Shown: in pieces, positions 36,350 to 45,190 of the stretch
Layout of the letters: every line of letters starts with the position of its first letter
Numbering within the stretch: position 1 is the first letter of the stretch
Assembly (NCBI GenBank): GCA_947631955.1
Contig: CANRNJ010000012.1
Span: 40,760 to 104,759 of the forward strand
From: an uncultured Lachnospiraceae bacterium
GTDB lineage: Bacteria; Bacillota; Clostridia; Lachnospirales; Lachnospiraceae
Reading direction: 5' to 3'
Length of the DNA stretch: 64,000 bases
The notes under the pieces: model-generated
The model's database searches: none
What the model was told of the DNA's origin: nothing
The model's input: only the letters and a program-made list of their open reading frames with translations
Made by a program: the position numbers and the translations under genes

Positions 36350-36448
36350 TTATTTCTTTTTAGCAAACTTGTCAATGACATTATCCGCCCAAAAAGTAAT
36401 AAAGAAATCAGCAATCTCCGCAAACAAATCAACAACGAAATCTATCAT
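36350..36448 (-). CDS. Candidate 32-aa amphipathic membrane peptide
   Basis: ATG 36446-36448 to TAA 36350-36352 encodes MIDFVVDLFAEIADFFITFW followed by ADNVIDKFAKKK: a hydrophobic/acidic helix with a basic end. AAAGGA lies upstream with GAGAG closer to the ATG. Small proteins of this design are common in Clostridia, and some are type I toxins, but no antisense RNA is evident. Too short to assign by homology. Confidence 0.4.
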   Translation of the reverse strand: MIDFVVDLFAEIADFFITFWADNVIDKFAKKK

Positions 36449-36516
36449 ACTCTCTGCACATTCCTTTCAAAAGAAACATTTATTTTTGAAACAGCTGTTT
36501 TGACCTCCCGGTTTTT

Positions 36517-37377
36517 TTATTCGTCGAGCATCAGTTTTCCTTTTTGGGACTTCTCCTTGAGTCGTTTCATCTGCTCCCTTTCTACCTGCTGAATACTTTT
36601 TTTCGGCGTTGGCAGATCCTCTGGCATTGTTCCGCCAATCTTTTCAATCGCTCCACGCACCTCTCTGCCAACCGAATAATGTACAGACGTCGCTTTTTCC
36701 GCTCCCTTTATCTTATCTTTCCGCAGTTTTTCTTCCGTCTGTGATATTCGGAACAAATTGGCAATCAATTCCGTACTCCCCATATAGTCTAAAATCTTTT
36801 GCCCCACTTCCAAGCCTTTTCTCGCATGAATGTCGTCCACATCCAATCCACCATACAATCCTATATATCCGGCATTTTGAAAAATTGCAAATTCTTCATT
36901 TGTAATTACTCCGGCATCATACGCCGTTTCAGCCAATAGTTGATTCCACTGTTTGATATCTCCCCGAACCACTAGTCGGCGGTTATCCTCATTTAGTTGA
37001 TTAAAATGATCTGCCACTTCCTGACGATATGTCTGTATTGCGAAATATGTCTGTCCCAACGCAATCACTTCTTTGCGCGGATCACCGTTTTGAACAATTA
37101 GATAACAAGCATACCTTGATAATTCATAATCCTTCACTGGTTTGCTTGCAGCACCCGCTTCTACGATTTTGCTGACCTCAGCAAAATCAGCAGAGCTATC
37201 ATGTCCACTATTTTCACATGCGATTATTGCGCGATTTATTACACTATTAAAATTTCTCCACTAGGTATAATCCAGAGAAACAGCCAATGCTCTTGCACTC
37301 CAATATTCCGAACCATCTTCCCTGATCTGCTTTATATCTTCAAATCGCTTATATTCTTTTGCCATTAATCTGCTCAT
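36517..37377 (-). pseudogene. dinD: DNA-damage-inducible protein D gene interrupted by an amber codon
   Basis: The 287-codon frame starts at ATG 37375-37377 (GGGAG six bases upstream) and is open to 36517 except for one TAG at codon 39 (37261-37263), inside ...AVSLDYT-stop-WRNFNSVI. The rest matches DinD (Bro-N-like N-terminus, KIVEAGAASKPVKDYELSRYACYLIVQN, then GQTYFAIQTYRQE). DinD is an SOS-induced protein that disassembles RecA-DNA complexes. No other damage is seen, so the break is recent or a sequencing error. An internal start at 37137 would give a protein without the first domain. Confidence 0.8.
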
Positions 37378-37507
37378 TCCAATCTCCCTTTTCGTTTTTT
37401 GCTTAATCCGTTTCCAATCAATACTGCATCTCGCCAAGGACCCGTTTATCTGTTCCTCTTACGAATTGTTTTTCAAACCCCGGAGAACAGGCTGTATCAA
37501 ACGAGAT

Positions 37508-37990
37508 TTACTTTCCGTTCAGTTCGAAGGATGCGATTTCCCTTGTGGGCCAAAAGGCGCATAAATGCAGTCGGACGATATTTCCGACAAACGGGTAAAA
37601 TGACTGCACAAATAAGGGCGGCGCGGAGTAAACAGCTTCAGGCTCGTCTATCAGAACCGTGACATGCGGCGTCCAAATGCGTTTCTTTTCATCATTTGTT
37701 TCGCACGCATCGTGAAGCGCATCCAACTGCGCGTTTCTTTCGGGCGCGCCAAAAAGCACCTTGCCGTCGGCAAACATGCCGATATGACTGATGTGAACCG
37801 GAATAATCGAAAATTCGGAAGCGACCTTTTCCATCAAACCAACGACCTCTCCCTCTTGTTCGACGGGAAAGGAAGCCATACTGATATGATAAGGAAGTCC
37901 CGGTGTCTGTGTGCCGACAGATCCTGCTTTCTCCAGTGCGCCATACCATTCAGACAGACGCTTTTGCGAAGCATCGTCCAACTCCGCCAT
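37508..37990 (-). CDS. 2H phosphoesterase / 2'-5' RNA ligase family protein
   Basis: A 160-aa protein with two HxT/S motifs, YHIS (residues about 34-37) and PHVT (about 108-111), which form the active site of 2H phosphoesterases. These act on 2'-5' or cyclic phosphodiester bonds in RNA or nucleotides. The ribosome-binding site before ATG 37988-37990 is poor, and the first strand of the fold seems short, so the N-terminus may have been trimmed. A copy of its last 45 bp lies at 35781. Confidence 0.8.
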   Translation of the reverse strand: MAELDDASQKRLSEWYGALEKAGSVGTQTPGLPYHISMASFPVEQEGEVVGLMEKVASEFSIIPVHISHIGMFADGKVLFGAPERNAQLDALHDACETNDEKKRIWTPHVTVLIDEPEAVYSAPPLFVQSFYPFVGNIVRLHLCAFWPTREIASFELNGK

Positions 37991-38112
37991 AAGAGTTAAA
38001 AATTACTCTGCCATAGCTTCCTCCGTTTCATTCTTTTCCAACAACGCATTTATTTCCATGTTCCTATTTTTTCCTCTCTGTCAATTACGGCTTTTCCGCC
38101 GCATGAGATTTC

Positions 38113-38844
38113 TTACGCATTTTTTAATAAATCCATCATCTCACGCCACTCGTGGATATACAGATGTTCACACTTTGGCGCAGATTCTTTGGAGCGGTCT
38201 TTGTACTCCCTGTCCGTTTCATTATCATACCAGACGGGATATATCCCGGCCTGCGCCGCGCCCTCTATATCCGCCTGCGGATTGTCCCCGCAGTACCATA
38301 CTTCGTCGGCGCGCAGCCCGGTTTTTTGCAAAGCAATGTCAAATAAAATGCGGTTGGGTTTTCGCACAAGATAGTCGCTGGAAGTCATAACAAATTCAAA
38401 ACGATTCATCGGCAAAAGTCTGTTCAGCCGCTCCGACAAAGCATCGCCCGACCATAACGTATTGCTGATCACCGCGCTTCTTATGCCCTTCTTATTGATA
38501 AAATCAAGCATACTATCCGCTTCCGGCATAATCGCGCCCGCAGACGCGCCGTTCCAAAAGACCTTCTCCATTTCAAGCGGCGTCAGGGAAAATTCGATCC
38601 CAAGATATTCATATAACACTCTGTCGCCGATCTGAGCGCCAATATCGTATCCGATCTTACGGACATTTTCGATATGTTTCCCGTAGATCAGATCTGCCGC
38701 TTTTCTGACATCATCCAGTGTACAGTGATCGGGATTTTTCGTGGCATATTTTAAAAGTTCAGCATTTCCTCTGTCAGTATCCCAACCGGGTTCATACAGA
38801 AGCGTATGCCCGTAGTCGAATAGGATCATTTGTGGATATCGCAA
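38113..38844 (-). CDS. HAD family hydrolase
   Basis: A 243-aa haloacid-dehalogenase-type phosphatase with a TTG start (38842-38844) that has GGGAGGG six bases upstream. Motif I is MILFDYGHTLL, where the general-acid Asp (+2) is replaced by Gly, as in some dehalogenase-type members. Motif II is AVISNTLWSGD, motif III Lys is in VRKPNRILFDIAL, and motif IV is WYCGDNPQADIEGAAQAG. A helical cap lies between motif I and II. Substrate unknown. Confidence 0.9.
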   Translation of the reverse strand: MRYPQMILFDYGHTLLYEPGWDTDRGNAELLKYATKNPDHCTLDDVRKAADLIYGKHIENVRKIGYDIGAQIGDRVLYEYLGIEFSLTPLEMEKVFWNGASAGAIMPEADSMLDFINKKGIRSAVISNTLWSGDALSERLNRLLPMNRFEFVMTSSDYLVRKPNRILFDIALQKTGLRADEVWYCGDNPQADIEGAAQAGIYPVWYDNETDREYKDRSKESAPKCEHLYIHEWREMMDLLKNA

Positions 38845-38918
38845 TATAGTCCCTCCCGTTCATACGGCTCAATTTTTTTGATATGCCTTCCGGCAATTAC
38901 CGCATACAGATCATACCG

Positions 38919-39029
38919 CTATCTCTTTTTTCTTTCTGCTCTGGCTGCAGATATTTCTGCATTGATCTCCTCCAAAGTCATTTCCGGAAGATTTGCGGCC
39001 TGCTTGCGCAGATCCTCAAAGGCTTGCAT
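38919..39029 (-). CDS. RelB/DinJ-like antitoxin tail, probably a remnant
   Basis: A 36-codon frame, MQAFEDLRKQAANLPEMTLE followed by EINAEISAARAERKKR, has the composition and pattern of the C-terminal, toxin-binding part of RelB/DinJ antitoxins. The ribbon-helix-helix N-terminus is missing, and a stop codon lies 45 nt upstream in frame. AGGGG occurs 10 nt before the ATG. No RelE/YafQ partner is present. Confidence 0.4.
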   Translation of the reverse strand: MQAFEDLRKQAANLPEMTLEEINAEISAARAERKKR

Positions 39030-39071
39030 CGCACCGTTTCCCCTCAAAACACATTCCCTGCTATAACCCCA

Positions 39072-39863
39072 TCATGTCCCTGCAATCTGAAAAATCATAT
39101 CGGGAATAATGACGCTTCTCGTATGGATATATTTCTGCGCCAGTTCTTCGCCCCTGCCCAACAGCGGAACACCCGTTGCGGAGTTATCGGAAACGGCAAG
39201 CAATGCTATGGCCGGAACGTCGAACAGATCTGCCAAAGTATAAAATGTCCCCGTTTCCATCTCTATCAATTCTGCTCCTGTGGACTTGATCTCGTCCAAA
39301 TGCATATACTCCAATGAAACGGAATCCGTGCAGAAAACCTTGGCAGTCTTTAAGGCATATCCGGCTTTTTCAGCCAGTTTTACTATTTCCTGTGTGTACT
39401 TCATATCAGGATAGATCTTTTCATACGGATGAAAAACCGCCAGATCATCATTCAGGTAATGATTGGTATATACTCCCGAAATACAAACTTCCGGGGTACA
39501 AAGATCTCCAATTTCATACTGATCGGTAAGTCCGCCCACCGCGCCGACAAATATACATTTTTTAAACCGCATATCAGCGCAGATCACGGCATGATCCAAT
39601 ACATTACAGGCTCCCGATGCCGTTTGCGCCCATGCCGTTTTCAGTCCGTCCTTCTCCACCAAGTATCCCGAAAAATACGAATGTTGCGCCAGTTCCGTAA
39701 CTTTATAGGCCGGATCCCTGATTATCTTGGTCGGCTTCCATCCCGGTGCAATGACAAGGGCGTCATATTCTGTTTCAGGTTCAAAGCCGAAACATTCCTG
39801 ATACATAATACCGGTGTTATATTTTTTCATACACGCCAAAGCATATTCAAGTTTTGGTTTCAT
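39072..39863 (-). CDS. Nucleoside phosphorylase family protein
   Basis: A 263-aa PNP_UDP-type protein. KKCIFVGAVGGLTDQYEIGDLCTPEVCISGVYTNHYL is the core phosphate/ribose region, STGAELIEMETGTFYTLADLF gives the catalytic EMET signature (usual EMEG/EMEA), and ALLAVSDNSATG is the base-site loop with Asp. Substrate may be a purine nucleoside or a related compound. The start ATG has GGAGAG upstream. A second phosphorylase domain is fused to GNAT at 30794. Confidence 0.85.
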   Translation of the reverse strand: MKPKLEYALACMKKYNTGIMYQECFGFEPETEYDALVIAPGWKPTKIIRDPAYKVTELAQHSYFSGYLVEKDGLKTAWAQTASGACNVLDHAVICADMRFKKCIFVGAVGGLTDQYEIGDLCTPEVCISGVYTNHYLNDDLAVFHPYEKIYPDMKYTQEIVKLAEKAGYALKTAKVFCTDSVSLEYMHLDEIKSTGAELIEMETGTFYTLADLFDVPAIALLAVSDNSATGVPLLGRGEELAQKYIHTRSVIIPDMIFQIAGT

Positions 39864-39878
39864 CGTTTCTCTCCTAAT

Positions 39879-40775
39879 TCATAATGTGCGATCGATAAAC
39901 TCAAAAAAGGGCTTTTTATTGACCTGATCCGAATTACCCTGATACCATGCAAACGCTTCTTTTAAGCCCTCAACCAGATCTTTTTCGCCCGGCATCAGTT
40001 CATGTTGTTTCGACACATCGAGATAATATTCATAATCATAAAAGCTAAAATATTTTCGTTGATCTATATCATCATAGACATTCACTATTTCTGCTTCTTT
40101 TCCAACTGCGGCGTAACACATTTCCACCCACCGGCGGACAGACACCGCCTCTAGATTTCCGACATTAAAAATATGCTGCTGCGGCTTTTTCAACAGCAGC
40201 ACATCAATGAACCGGCATAAGTCTTGTACATGAAAGAACTGCAGTTTCATCCCGCCGTCTTTGGGCAGATAAAAGGATCTGCCGTTCAGCGCACAGTCAA
40301 AAACAAACGCTTCTCTATATACATTGTTCATCGGACCGTATAAATATGGCGGGCGCAGTATATATGCAGATGGATCGCGGCTTAATAAAGCTTTTTCCGC
40401 TTCGATCTTATCTGTTCCGTATTTTCCCCAATATTTATTGGCGGCCGTCGTCAGGTCCTCTTTGAAGGGCTGCACCGCATACTCCGGATATACCGCACTG
40501 GAACTGATGAAAATATAAGTTCCGTAATGCCCTAGCGCATCCAGCAGACAATTGATCCCTTCGGCGCTGTATGCGGTATCGATCACAAAATCAAAACTAT
40601 GACCGCGTAACCTTTCCCCTATATTAAATCTGTCAGCCTGAATCAGCTTCACACCTTTGGATTGTTCTCTGCTGTTCCGGTTGAGGACATACACATCATA
40701 ACCTTTTGTTATGCAGTACTCCGCAATGTACCGGCTCACAAAAACCGTACCGCCTGTAACAAGAACTTTCTTCAT
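39879..40775 (-). CDS. NAD-dependent epimerase/dehydratase family protein
   Basis: A 298-aa extended SDR. The nucleotide site is MKKVLVTGGTVFVSRYIAEY (GGTxFxxR variant of GxxGxxG), followed by DVYVLNRNSREQSKGVKLIQAD. FISSSAVYPEY carries the Ser, and KYGTDKIEAEKALL lies where YxxxK is expected, with the Tyr-Gly-Thr-Asp-Lys arrangement. RPPYLYGP and FFHVQDLCRFID complete it. It looks like an isoflavone-reductase/mRNA-binding-protein type SDR more than a sugar epimerase. It starts 37 nt after the methyltransferase stop. The ATG at 40773-40775 is chosen because it begins the Rossmann strand. Confidence 0.85.
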   Translation of the reverse strand: MKKVLVTGGTVFVSRYIAEYCITKGYDVYVLNRNSREQSKGVKLIQADRFNIGERLRGHSFDFVIDTAYSAEGINCLLDALGHYGTYIFISSSAVYPEYAVQPFKEDLTTAANKYWGKYGTDKIEAEKALLSRDPSAYILRPPYLYGPMNNVYREAFVFDCALNGRSFYLPKDGGMKLQFFHVQDLCRFIDVLLLKKPQQHIFNVGNLEAVSVRRWVEMCYAAVGKEAEIVNVYDDIDQRKYFSFYDYEYYLDVSKQHELMPGEKDLVEGLKEAFAWYQGNSDQVNKKPFFEFIDRTL

Positions 40776-40812
40776 GCTTTGATTCCCCACCGCTTGTACG
40801 CCCTGCATCCGG

Positions 40813-42045
40813 CTATCGAAAAAGAAGGTCAAAAATACTGTCTGCCAGTAATTTTGCAAACAACGGCGGTACGGCGTTACCTATCATTTTATAGTCAAGG
40901 GCTGTGCCTGTGATAAATTCATAGTCGTCCGGGAACGTCTGTAAACGCGCGGCTTCTCTGACAGTTATTGTCCTGAGCTGTTTTGAATCAGGGTGTATAT
41001 GCCTCAGACCGTCTTTATACAAATGAGCGGGTATTGTATTGCTCGGCTCGTCCCATCTTATCACATGGTACTTATGTATATTTGAGGTTTTGCCGGTAAT
41101 TCTGGTGTACAACTGCTTCAACGCATCAGCAGAAACATATTCATTTCTGCCGGATTCAATATCCTCCGTCAGCAGCTTAAAAATTTCAATATCTCTTTTA
41201 CTGCTGAACCGCGGCACATGATTAAGAATTGTAAAATCATCATCAGGAAAAGAATGGGAATACATCCTGCTGCCGATCCTTTTGGCAGCATTGAGAGGAC
41301 ACAGCGCAGGAAGATCTGAAATAGCTTCCCTTACAGTTTTGGGTTTCTTAACTTTCTTTGAAGGCAGTACCTCTTTATAAAATCGATCCAATAACTGCTC
41401 CGGGGCATCAAAACAGTCCTTTCTAAGGGCAAGGATTATCATTCTGCTTCTGTTCTGAGGAACTCCGTACTCTGTAAAATCAATGACAGCCTGCGAGAGA
41501 TCGTCAAGGATCACATATCCGGTTTCACAAATCTTCTCTTTGATGATATCAATAATAAGTCTTTCCCCATTACCGGGTCTTGCACTTAAGATTCCGGGTA
41601 CATTCTCAAAAACAAACGCTTTCGGCTTATAATGCTTCACGATTTCTATATAGTTTTCAAAAAGATAGTTACGGTAATCGTTCTTCATACCGTCCTTGTC
41701 GCGGACGCGTCCCGCAACAGAATAAGCCTGACAGGGAGGCCCGCCTATGATAAAATCAACGGTCCCGCCATACTCTTTTACGAGCGCGTCAAGGCCGTCC
41801 GATCTACCGTATTCCGGGTCGTCCCAGCCGTTTAACAGTTCATCCGTCCTCTGAATATCAAACTGAATGACCCGTTTATCAGCGTCGGCATATTTCCATT
41901 TTTTCAAAAGATTGTGCCTGAGAGTATCGCAAGGCGCTTTATCCCATTCAATACAGGCGATGGTATTGTAGCGGCCTGATTGCATGAAGCCCTCCGTAAG
42001 GCCGCCGCAGCCTGCAAATAGATCGATCGTATTAACCATCGCCAT
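40813..42045 (-). CDS. DNA cytosine-5 methyltransferase (M1)
   Basis: A 410-aa m5C methyltransferase. Motif I DLFAGCGGLTEGF (residues 8-20), motif IV GGPPCQAYS with the catalytic Cys105, motif VI FENVPGIL, motif VIII QNRSRMII and motif X YKMIGNAVPPLFAKLL are all present. The target-recognition domain lies between about 240 and 350. It methylates C-5 of cytosine in a specific DNA site, protecting it from the associated endonuclease. It starts 14 nt inside the end of the second methyltransferase gene, so the two are translated together. Confidence 0.96.
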   Translation of the reverse strand: MAMVNTIDLFAGCGGLTEGFMQSGRYNTIACIEWDKAPCDTLRHNLLKKWKYADADKRVIQFDIQRTDELLNGWDDPEYGRSDGLDALVKEYGGTVDFIIGGPPCQAYSVAGRVRDKDGMKNDYRNYLFENYIEIVKHYKPKAFVFENVPGILSARPGNGERLIIDIIKEKICETGYVILDDLSQAVIDFTEYGVPQNRSRMIILALRKDCFDAPEQLLDRFYKEVLPSKKVKKPKTVREAISDLPALCPLNAAKRIGSRMYSHSFPDDDFTILNHVPRFSSKRDIEIFKLLTEDIESGRNEYVSADALKQLYTRITGKTSNIHKYHVIRWDEPSNTIPAHLYKDGLRHIHPDSKQLRTITVREAARLQTFPDDYEFITGTALDYKMIGNAVPPLFAKLLADSIFDLLFR

Positions 42046-43099
42046 CCTCCTTTGAAATAACAGCTTTTACGGCGAGTCCCAAATGATATCCCATTAACGG
42101 TGGTACTGCATTGCCGACTTGCCGGTATTGCTGAGTTCTTGTTCCTACGAATACAAAATCATCGGGAAACGACTGTAAACGTGCGTTTTCTCTAACTGTC
42201 GGGACTCTGTTGTATTCGTAATGAAAATGATTTCTGTGTCCCGTGTCGATCGTTCTTGACGGTTTATTCCCATCATATCTTGTCCATGCTTCATGAAATC
42301 TTCGGCTTTCTCCTACTCCCTTTGGAAGATCTCTGTAGTTACCGCCTTCGGGGACAAGCGCAATAGTATCTTTTACCATCTGTGTGTGATTGGTAGCCGT
42401 ATGATTATGAAGAACGCTGCATCCGCCGCGCATCAAGCGCTGATATTCCGTTTTAGGCGCAGAGGTATATTCGCTTTCTTCCGTTCCTAAAGTATCCGTT
42501 AATCCGGGAAGATCGCTCAGCGCGTCACGACAGGTCCTGTAATTTTCAGGGGCAAACTGAGGCGCCGGGAAACAGGGCGCCCCCAGATCTTCGCGTATAC
42601 CCATAAATATCAGCCTTTTGCGCATCTGCGGAACACCATAATCCGCAGCAGCGAGAATACGACATTCAACATTATATCCAAGCGCTTTAAAACGCTTTAA
42701 AATCTCTCCTCTTATCTCTCCGTTATATAATGTGGCCATACCGGGAACATTTTCGATAATGAACGCCTGCGGCTTATACCGTTTCACCGCTTCAAAGACC
42801 GCAAGATAAAGCTTGTTGCGCTTATCGTCAAAATTTCTTGGGCCGGTAAGCGAAAAGCCCTGACAGGGAGGTCCGGCTATGATAACATCTATGTGGCGGC
42901 TGCCTGCAATACGGTCGATCTCATCAAATGTTTCCGGCTTTGACAGGTCTGCATTAAGCGCAGCCGCTCCGTTATGGTTAAGTTTGAATGTTTCAAGGGC
43001 AGCGCTGTCATTATCAATGCCTGCGATAACGTCAAAGCCCGCATCCATAAACCCTTTTGACAAGCCCCCGCAGCCTGCGAACAAATCAATAGCGTACAT
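42032..43099 (-). CDS. DNA cytosine-5 methyltransferase (M2)
   Basis: A 355-aa m5C methyltransferase with complete motifs: DLFAGCGGLSKGF near the N-terminus, AGPPCQGFSLTG with catalytic Cys79, IENVPGMATL, QMRKRLIFMG and YRQVGNAVPPLMGYHL. Its target-recognition region differs clearly from M1, so the two enzymes probably modify different sequences or opposite strands of one asymmetric site. It lies 13 nt downstream of the HNH endonuclease and overlaps M1. Confidence 0.96.
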   Translation of the reverse strand: MYAIDLFAGCGGLSKGFMDAGFDVIAGIDNDSAALETFKLNHNGAAALNADLSKPETFDEIDRIAGSRHIDVIIAGPPCQGFSLTGPRNFDDKRNKLYLAVFEAVKRYKPQAFIIENVPGMATLYNGEIRGEILKRFKALGYNVECRILAAADYGVPQMRKRLIFMGIREDLGAPCFPAPQFAPENYRTCRDALSDLPGLTDTLGTEESEYTSAPKTEYQRLMRGGCSVLHNHTATNHTQMVKDTIALVPEGGNYRDLPKGVGESRRFHEAWTRYDGNKPSRTIDTGHRNHFHYEYNRVPTVRENARLQSFPDDFVFVGTRTQQYRQVGNAVPPLMGYHLGLAVKAVISKEDGDG

Positions 43100-43112
43100 A
43101 GATAATTACTCC

Positions 43113-44093
43113 TTATAGTTTTCCTGATGTCAGAAACAGACCATATACATTTTGTCTGTGGTACCGGACATTTTCAAAATCCGGAACAAAAAACGGATCG
43201 TCCGGTATCCTTATTTGTTTTCCGTTAAAAGAATTGAGATATCCGCTTTCGATCTTAGGATGGACGACAACCCTGAGATCATCATCCAGAGTGAAAAAAC
43301 CTTTATCAAAAGCCCAGTGAAGATCCCTGCACAATGCCATTCCATTATTCGGAAGATATAAGCCGCCGTGGCTCTTAGGTTTGATATGCGCCGCTTCAAG
43401 ATTCATATATGATTCGTATCTGATCGCAGTACCGGTAACCGCACAAAGGTTATCATATCCGACCATAATGAAATCTCTGAATGATACAGCGTTAAATAAA
43501 GATGCTATATTCTCAGCAGAGGCAGATATCTTATTCGTAACGGTATTATCAATTACCACTTCACAATCATCCGGTTTGGCCAGTCTGCTTATCTTCTCTT
43601 CAAATTCGGGTATGGTGCCTTCCAATATACCATAGCCGCCATTTATGGGATAATCCTCAATGATTTTATTCATTTTGCCATATAAAGCGGATCCGTTATT
43701 TCTGAGATGGTCCAGATAATAAATGGTTTGTATCTCATCTTCCTCGGTTATTTCAGACGCCCTTATGATGATAATATCATCCGGTGAAAACAGTAATTGA
43801 TGTTCCTCCAGTTCGTGATTTAGATAGAGGCGGTACTCATTTCTCGGATGTTTTGCGGCAGAGCCATGAAATTTGTCATTGTGATAAACATAATTGCAAT
43901 ACACCTTTTTACCCGAATATAAAGGAATAACAGGCAGAAGCGCCGAATCGTTCAACTGGGATTCAGATAAGGGCGGGAACATTTCAAGAACCTCTCTGCT
44001 CATTGAAGTAAGAAGATACCGGCCTCTCTGAGGTTTGCCGTCCTTGACGCTTCCCAGTTCTTGAAATCCGCATTTTTTAAGGTAATACCGCAT
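43113..44093 (-). CDS. HNH restriction endonuclease
   Basis: A 326-aa protein. The C-terminal third has an HNH nuclease: LCAVTGTAIRYESYMNLEAAHIKPKSHGG (first His in AAHI), NNGMALCRDLHWAFDKGFF (Asn and His). The N-terminal two thirds, rich in aromatic and charged residues, is the likely DNA-recognition part and matches nothing I know. Position directly before two m5C methyltransferases, with Vsr upstream, marks it as the restriction subunit. The ATG at 44091-44093 is chosen because GGAG precedes it; an in-frame ATG at 44111 lacks one. Confidence 0.88.
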   Translation of the reverse strand: MRYYLKKCGFQELGSVKDGKPQRGRYLLTSMSREVLEMFPPLSESQLNDSALLPVIPLYSGKKVYCNYVYHNDKFHGSAAKHPRNEYRLYLNHELEEHQLLFSPDDIIIIRASEITEEDEIQTIYYLDHLRNNGSALYGKMNKIIEDYPINGGYGILEGTIPEFEEKISRLAKPDDCEVVIDNTVTNKISASAENIASLFNAVSFRDFIMVGYDNLCAVTGTAIRYESYMNLEAAHIKPKSHGGLYLPNNGMALCRDLHWAFDKGFFTLDDDLRVVVHPKIESGYLNSFNGKQIRIPDDPFFVPDFENVRYHRQNVYGLFLTSGKL

Positions 44094-44140
44094 AAAATAA
44101 ACTCCGTTCAAGCATAAGATCTCATTTGATTACATCATAT

Positions 44141-44321
44141 TCTCTGGCACCGGCAGCATAAACCATTCCGGGAGAATTGCAAAGCAATTCTCTTAGCGCA
44201 GGCCGCTGGGCCTGCGCTTATTATACCATATTCTCAGATGCCAGTACCGCAAACCATTCCGGGAGAATTGCAAAGCAATTCTCTTAGCGCAGGCCGCTGG
44301 GCCTGCGCTTATTATATCATG
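44141..44321. repeat. Two-hairpin intergenic repeat, two tandem copies
   Basis: Two head-to-tail units (about 44141-44230 and 44231-44321). Each has a CCATTCCGG lead, the hairpin GAGAATTGC/GCAATTCTC, the hairpin AGCGCAGGC/GCCTGCGCT and TTATTATA(C/T)CA. Compared with the copy at 22829 each stem carries a paired substitution (C-G to T-A in the first, A-T to G-C in the second), so the base pairing is conserved. They lie between vsr and the HNH endonuclease gene, inside the restriction island. Confidence 0.85.
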
Positions 44322-44405
44322 CTACATTTGGACGCTTTTTTCAAGCTTTTATATGAACCTTCCCATTTTATAAATCGTGGAACGACTGTTTCTGATGCAT
44401 ATCCT

Positions 44406-44846
44406 TTATGTAATAATCGTAAGATCCCACACGGCTTCCTCGACAACTTTCACACATTCATCAACATTGTCCAAAATATCTTTTCCCCAGAACCGGATAA
44501 CCGTCCACCCTTCAAACAAAAGCCTTTTATTTATTTCATCATCATGCTCTCTGTTCCGTGAAATCTTGCTGATCCAGTATTGGCTGTTATTGCTTTTTTC
44601 CAATCTGGGCTTTAATACTTCCCAATCCTTTCCATGAAAAAATTCACTGTCGCAGAAAATCGCCACCTTATATTTTGTCAGAGCAATGTCCGGTTTCCCC
44701 GGTAATTTATCATAATTCTTTCGGTAATGATACCCTTTATTCCACAGCGCCTTTCTGAGCTTTACCTCAATGCCGGTATCTTTTGCCCTGATATGCTGCA
44801 TATTTTTTCTGCGCTGCTCTTTTGTCAGGTTATCCATCTGTCGCAT
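44406..44846 (-). CDS. vsr: Very short patch repair endonuclease
   Basis: A 146-aa Vsr nuclease that nicks 5' of T in T:G mismatches formed by deamination of 5-methylcytosine. The family start LTKEQRRKNMQHIRAKDTGIE, the core GKPDIALTKYKVAIFCDSEFFHG (catalytic Asp66, His71 region) and the end IRFWGKDILDN are present. The usual VDGCFWHG is replaced by CDSEFFHG, which keeps the Asp and His. AGGA lies five bases before ATG 44844-44846. Its presence with m5C methyltransferases is functionally coherent. Confidence 0.93.
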   Translation of the reverse strand: MRQMDNLTKEQRRKNMQHIRAKDTGIEVKLRKALWNKGYHYRKNYDKLPGKPDIALTKYKVAIFCDSEFFHGKDWEVLKPRLEKSNNSQYWISKISRNREHDDEINKRLLFEGWTVIRFWGKDILDNVDECVKVVEEAVWDLTIIT

Positions 44847-45190
44847 CACTGTCCTATACAATATCGTTCATCCGACTGGCAATGCTGAAAAAATATGGAT
44901 CTTCATTCGATGCATCCGCAGGCAAAACGTGCCGTTCTCCCGCGGCCGCAATATAATCTTTACGCATCGACTGCCGGGCTTAATTTATTATATCCAAAAC
45001 AAACACAAAATGGCAAGCATATTCACCCCAGAACGCCCGTGGAACAGTTCATGGCGCAATACACGCAGAACGGCTGCATTTATCGGGCTGACCAACCACC
45101 GGATCCAGTCACTATGATCTGTTTGACAACCTATACCGCCTATGCTATTTTTAAGATGTCAGACAAATGTTTGACAGAAGGGAGTATGAT
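44847..45190 (+). other. Intergenic region between vsr and the 576-aa gene
   Basis: 344 nt between divergent genes. No convincing open frame. A TTGACA at 45123-45128 has only a weak -10 match downstream. An inverted repeat at 45157-45176 is listed separately. Nothing else is recognised. Confidence 0.4.
45157..45176 (+). promoter_or_regulatory. Operator-like inverted repeat (GntR/FadR type)
   Basis: TGTCAGACAAATGTTTGACA is a palindrome with one mismatched pair, ending 14 nt before the start codon of the 576-aa gene and overlapping its ribosome-binding region. The TGTC-N-ACA pattern is like operators of FadR-subfamily GntR repressors. No GntR gene is in the window. Confidence 0.45.
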
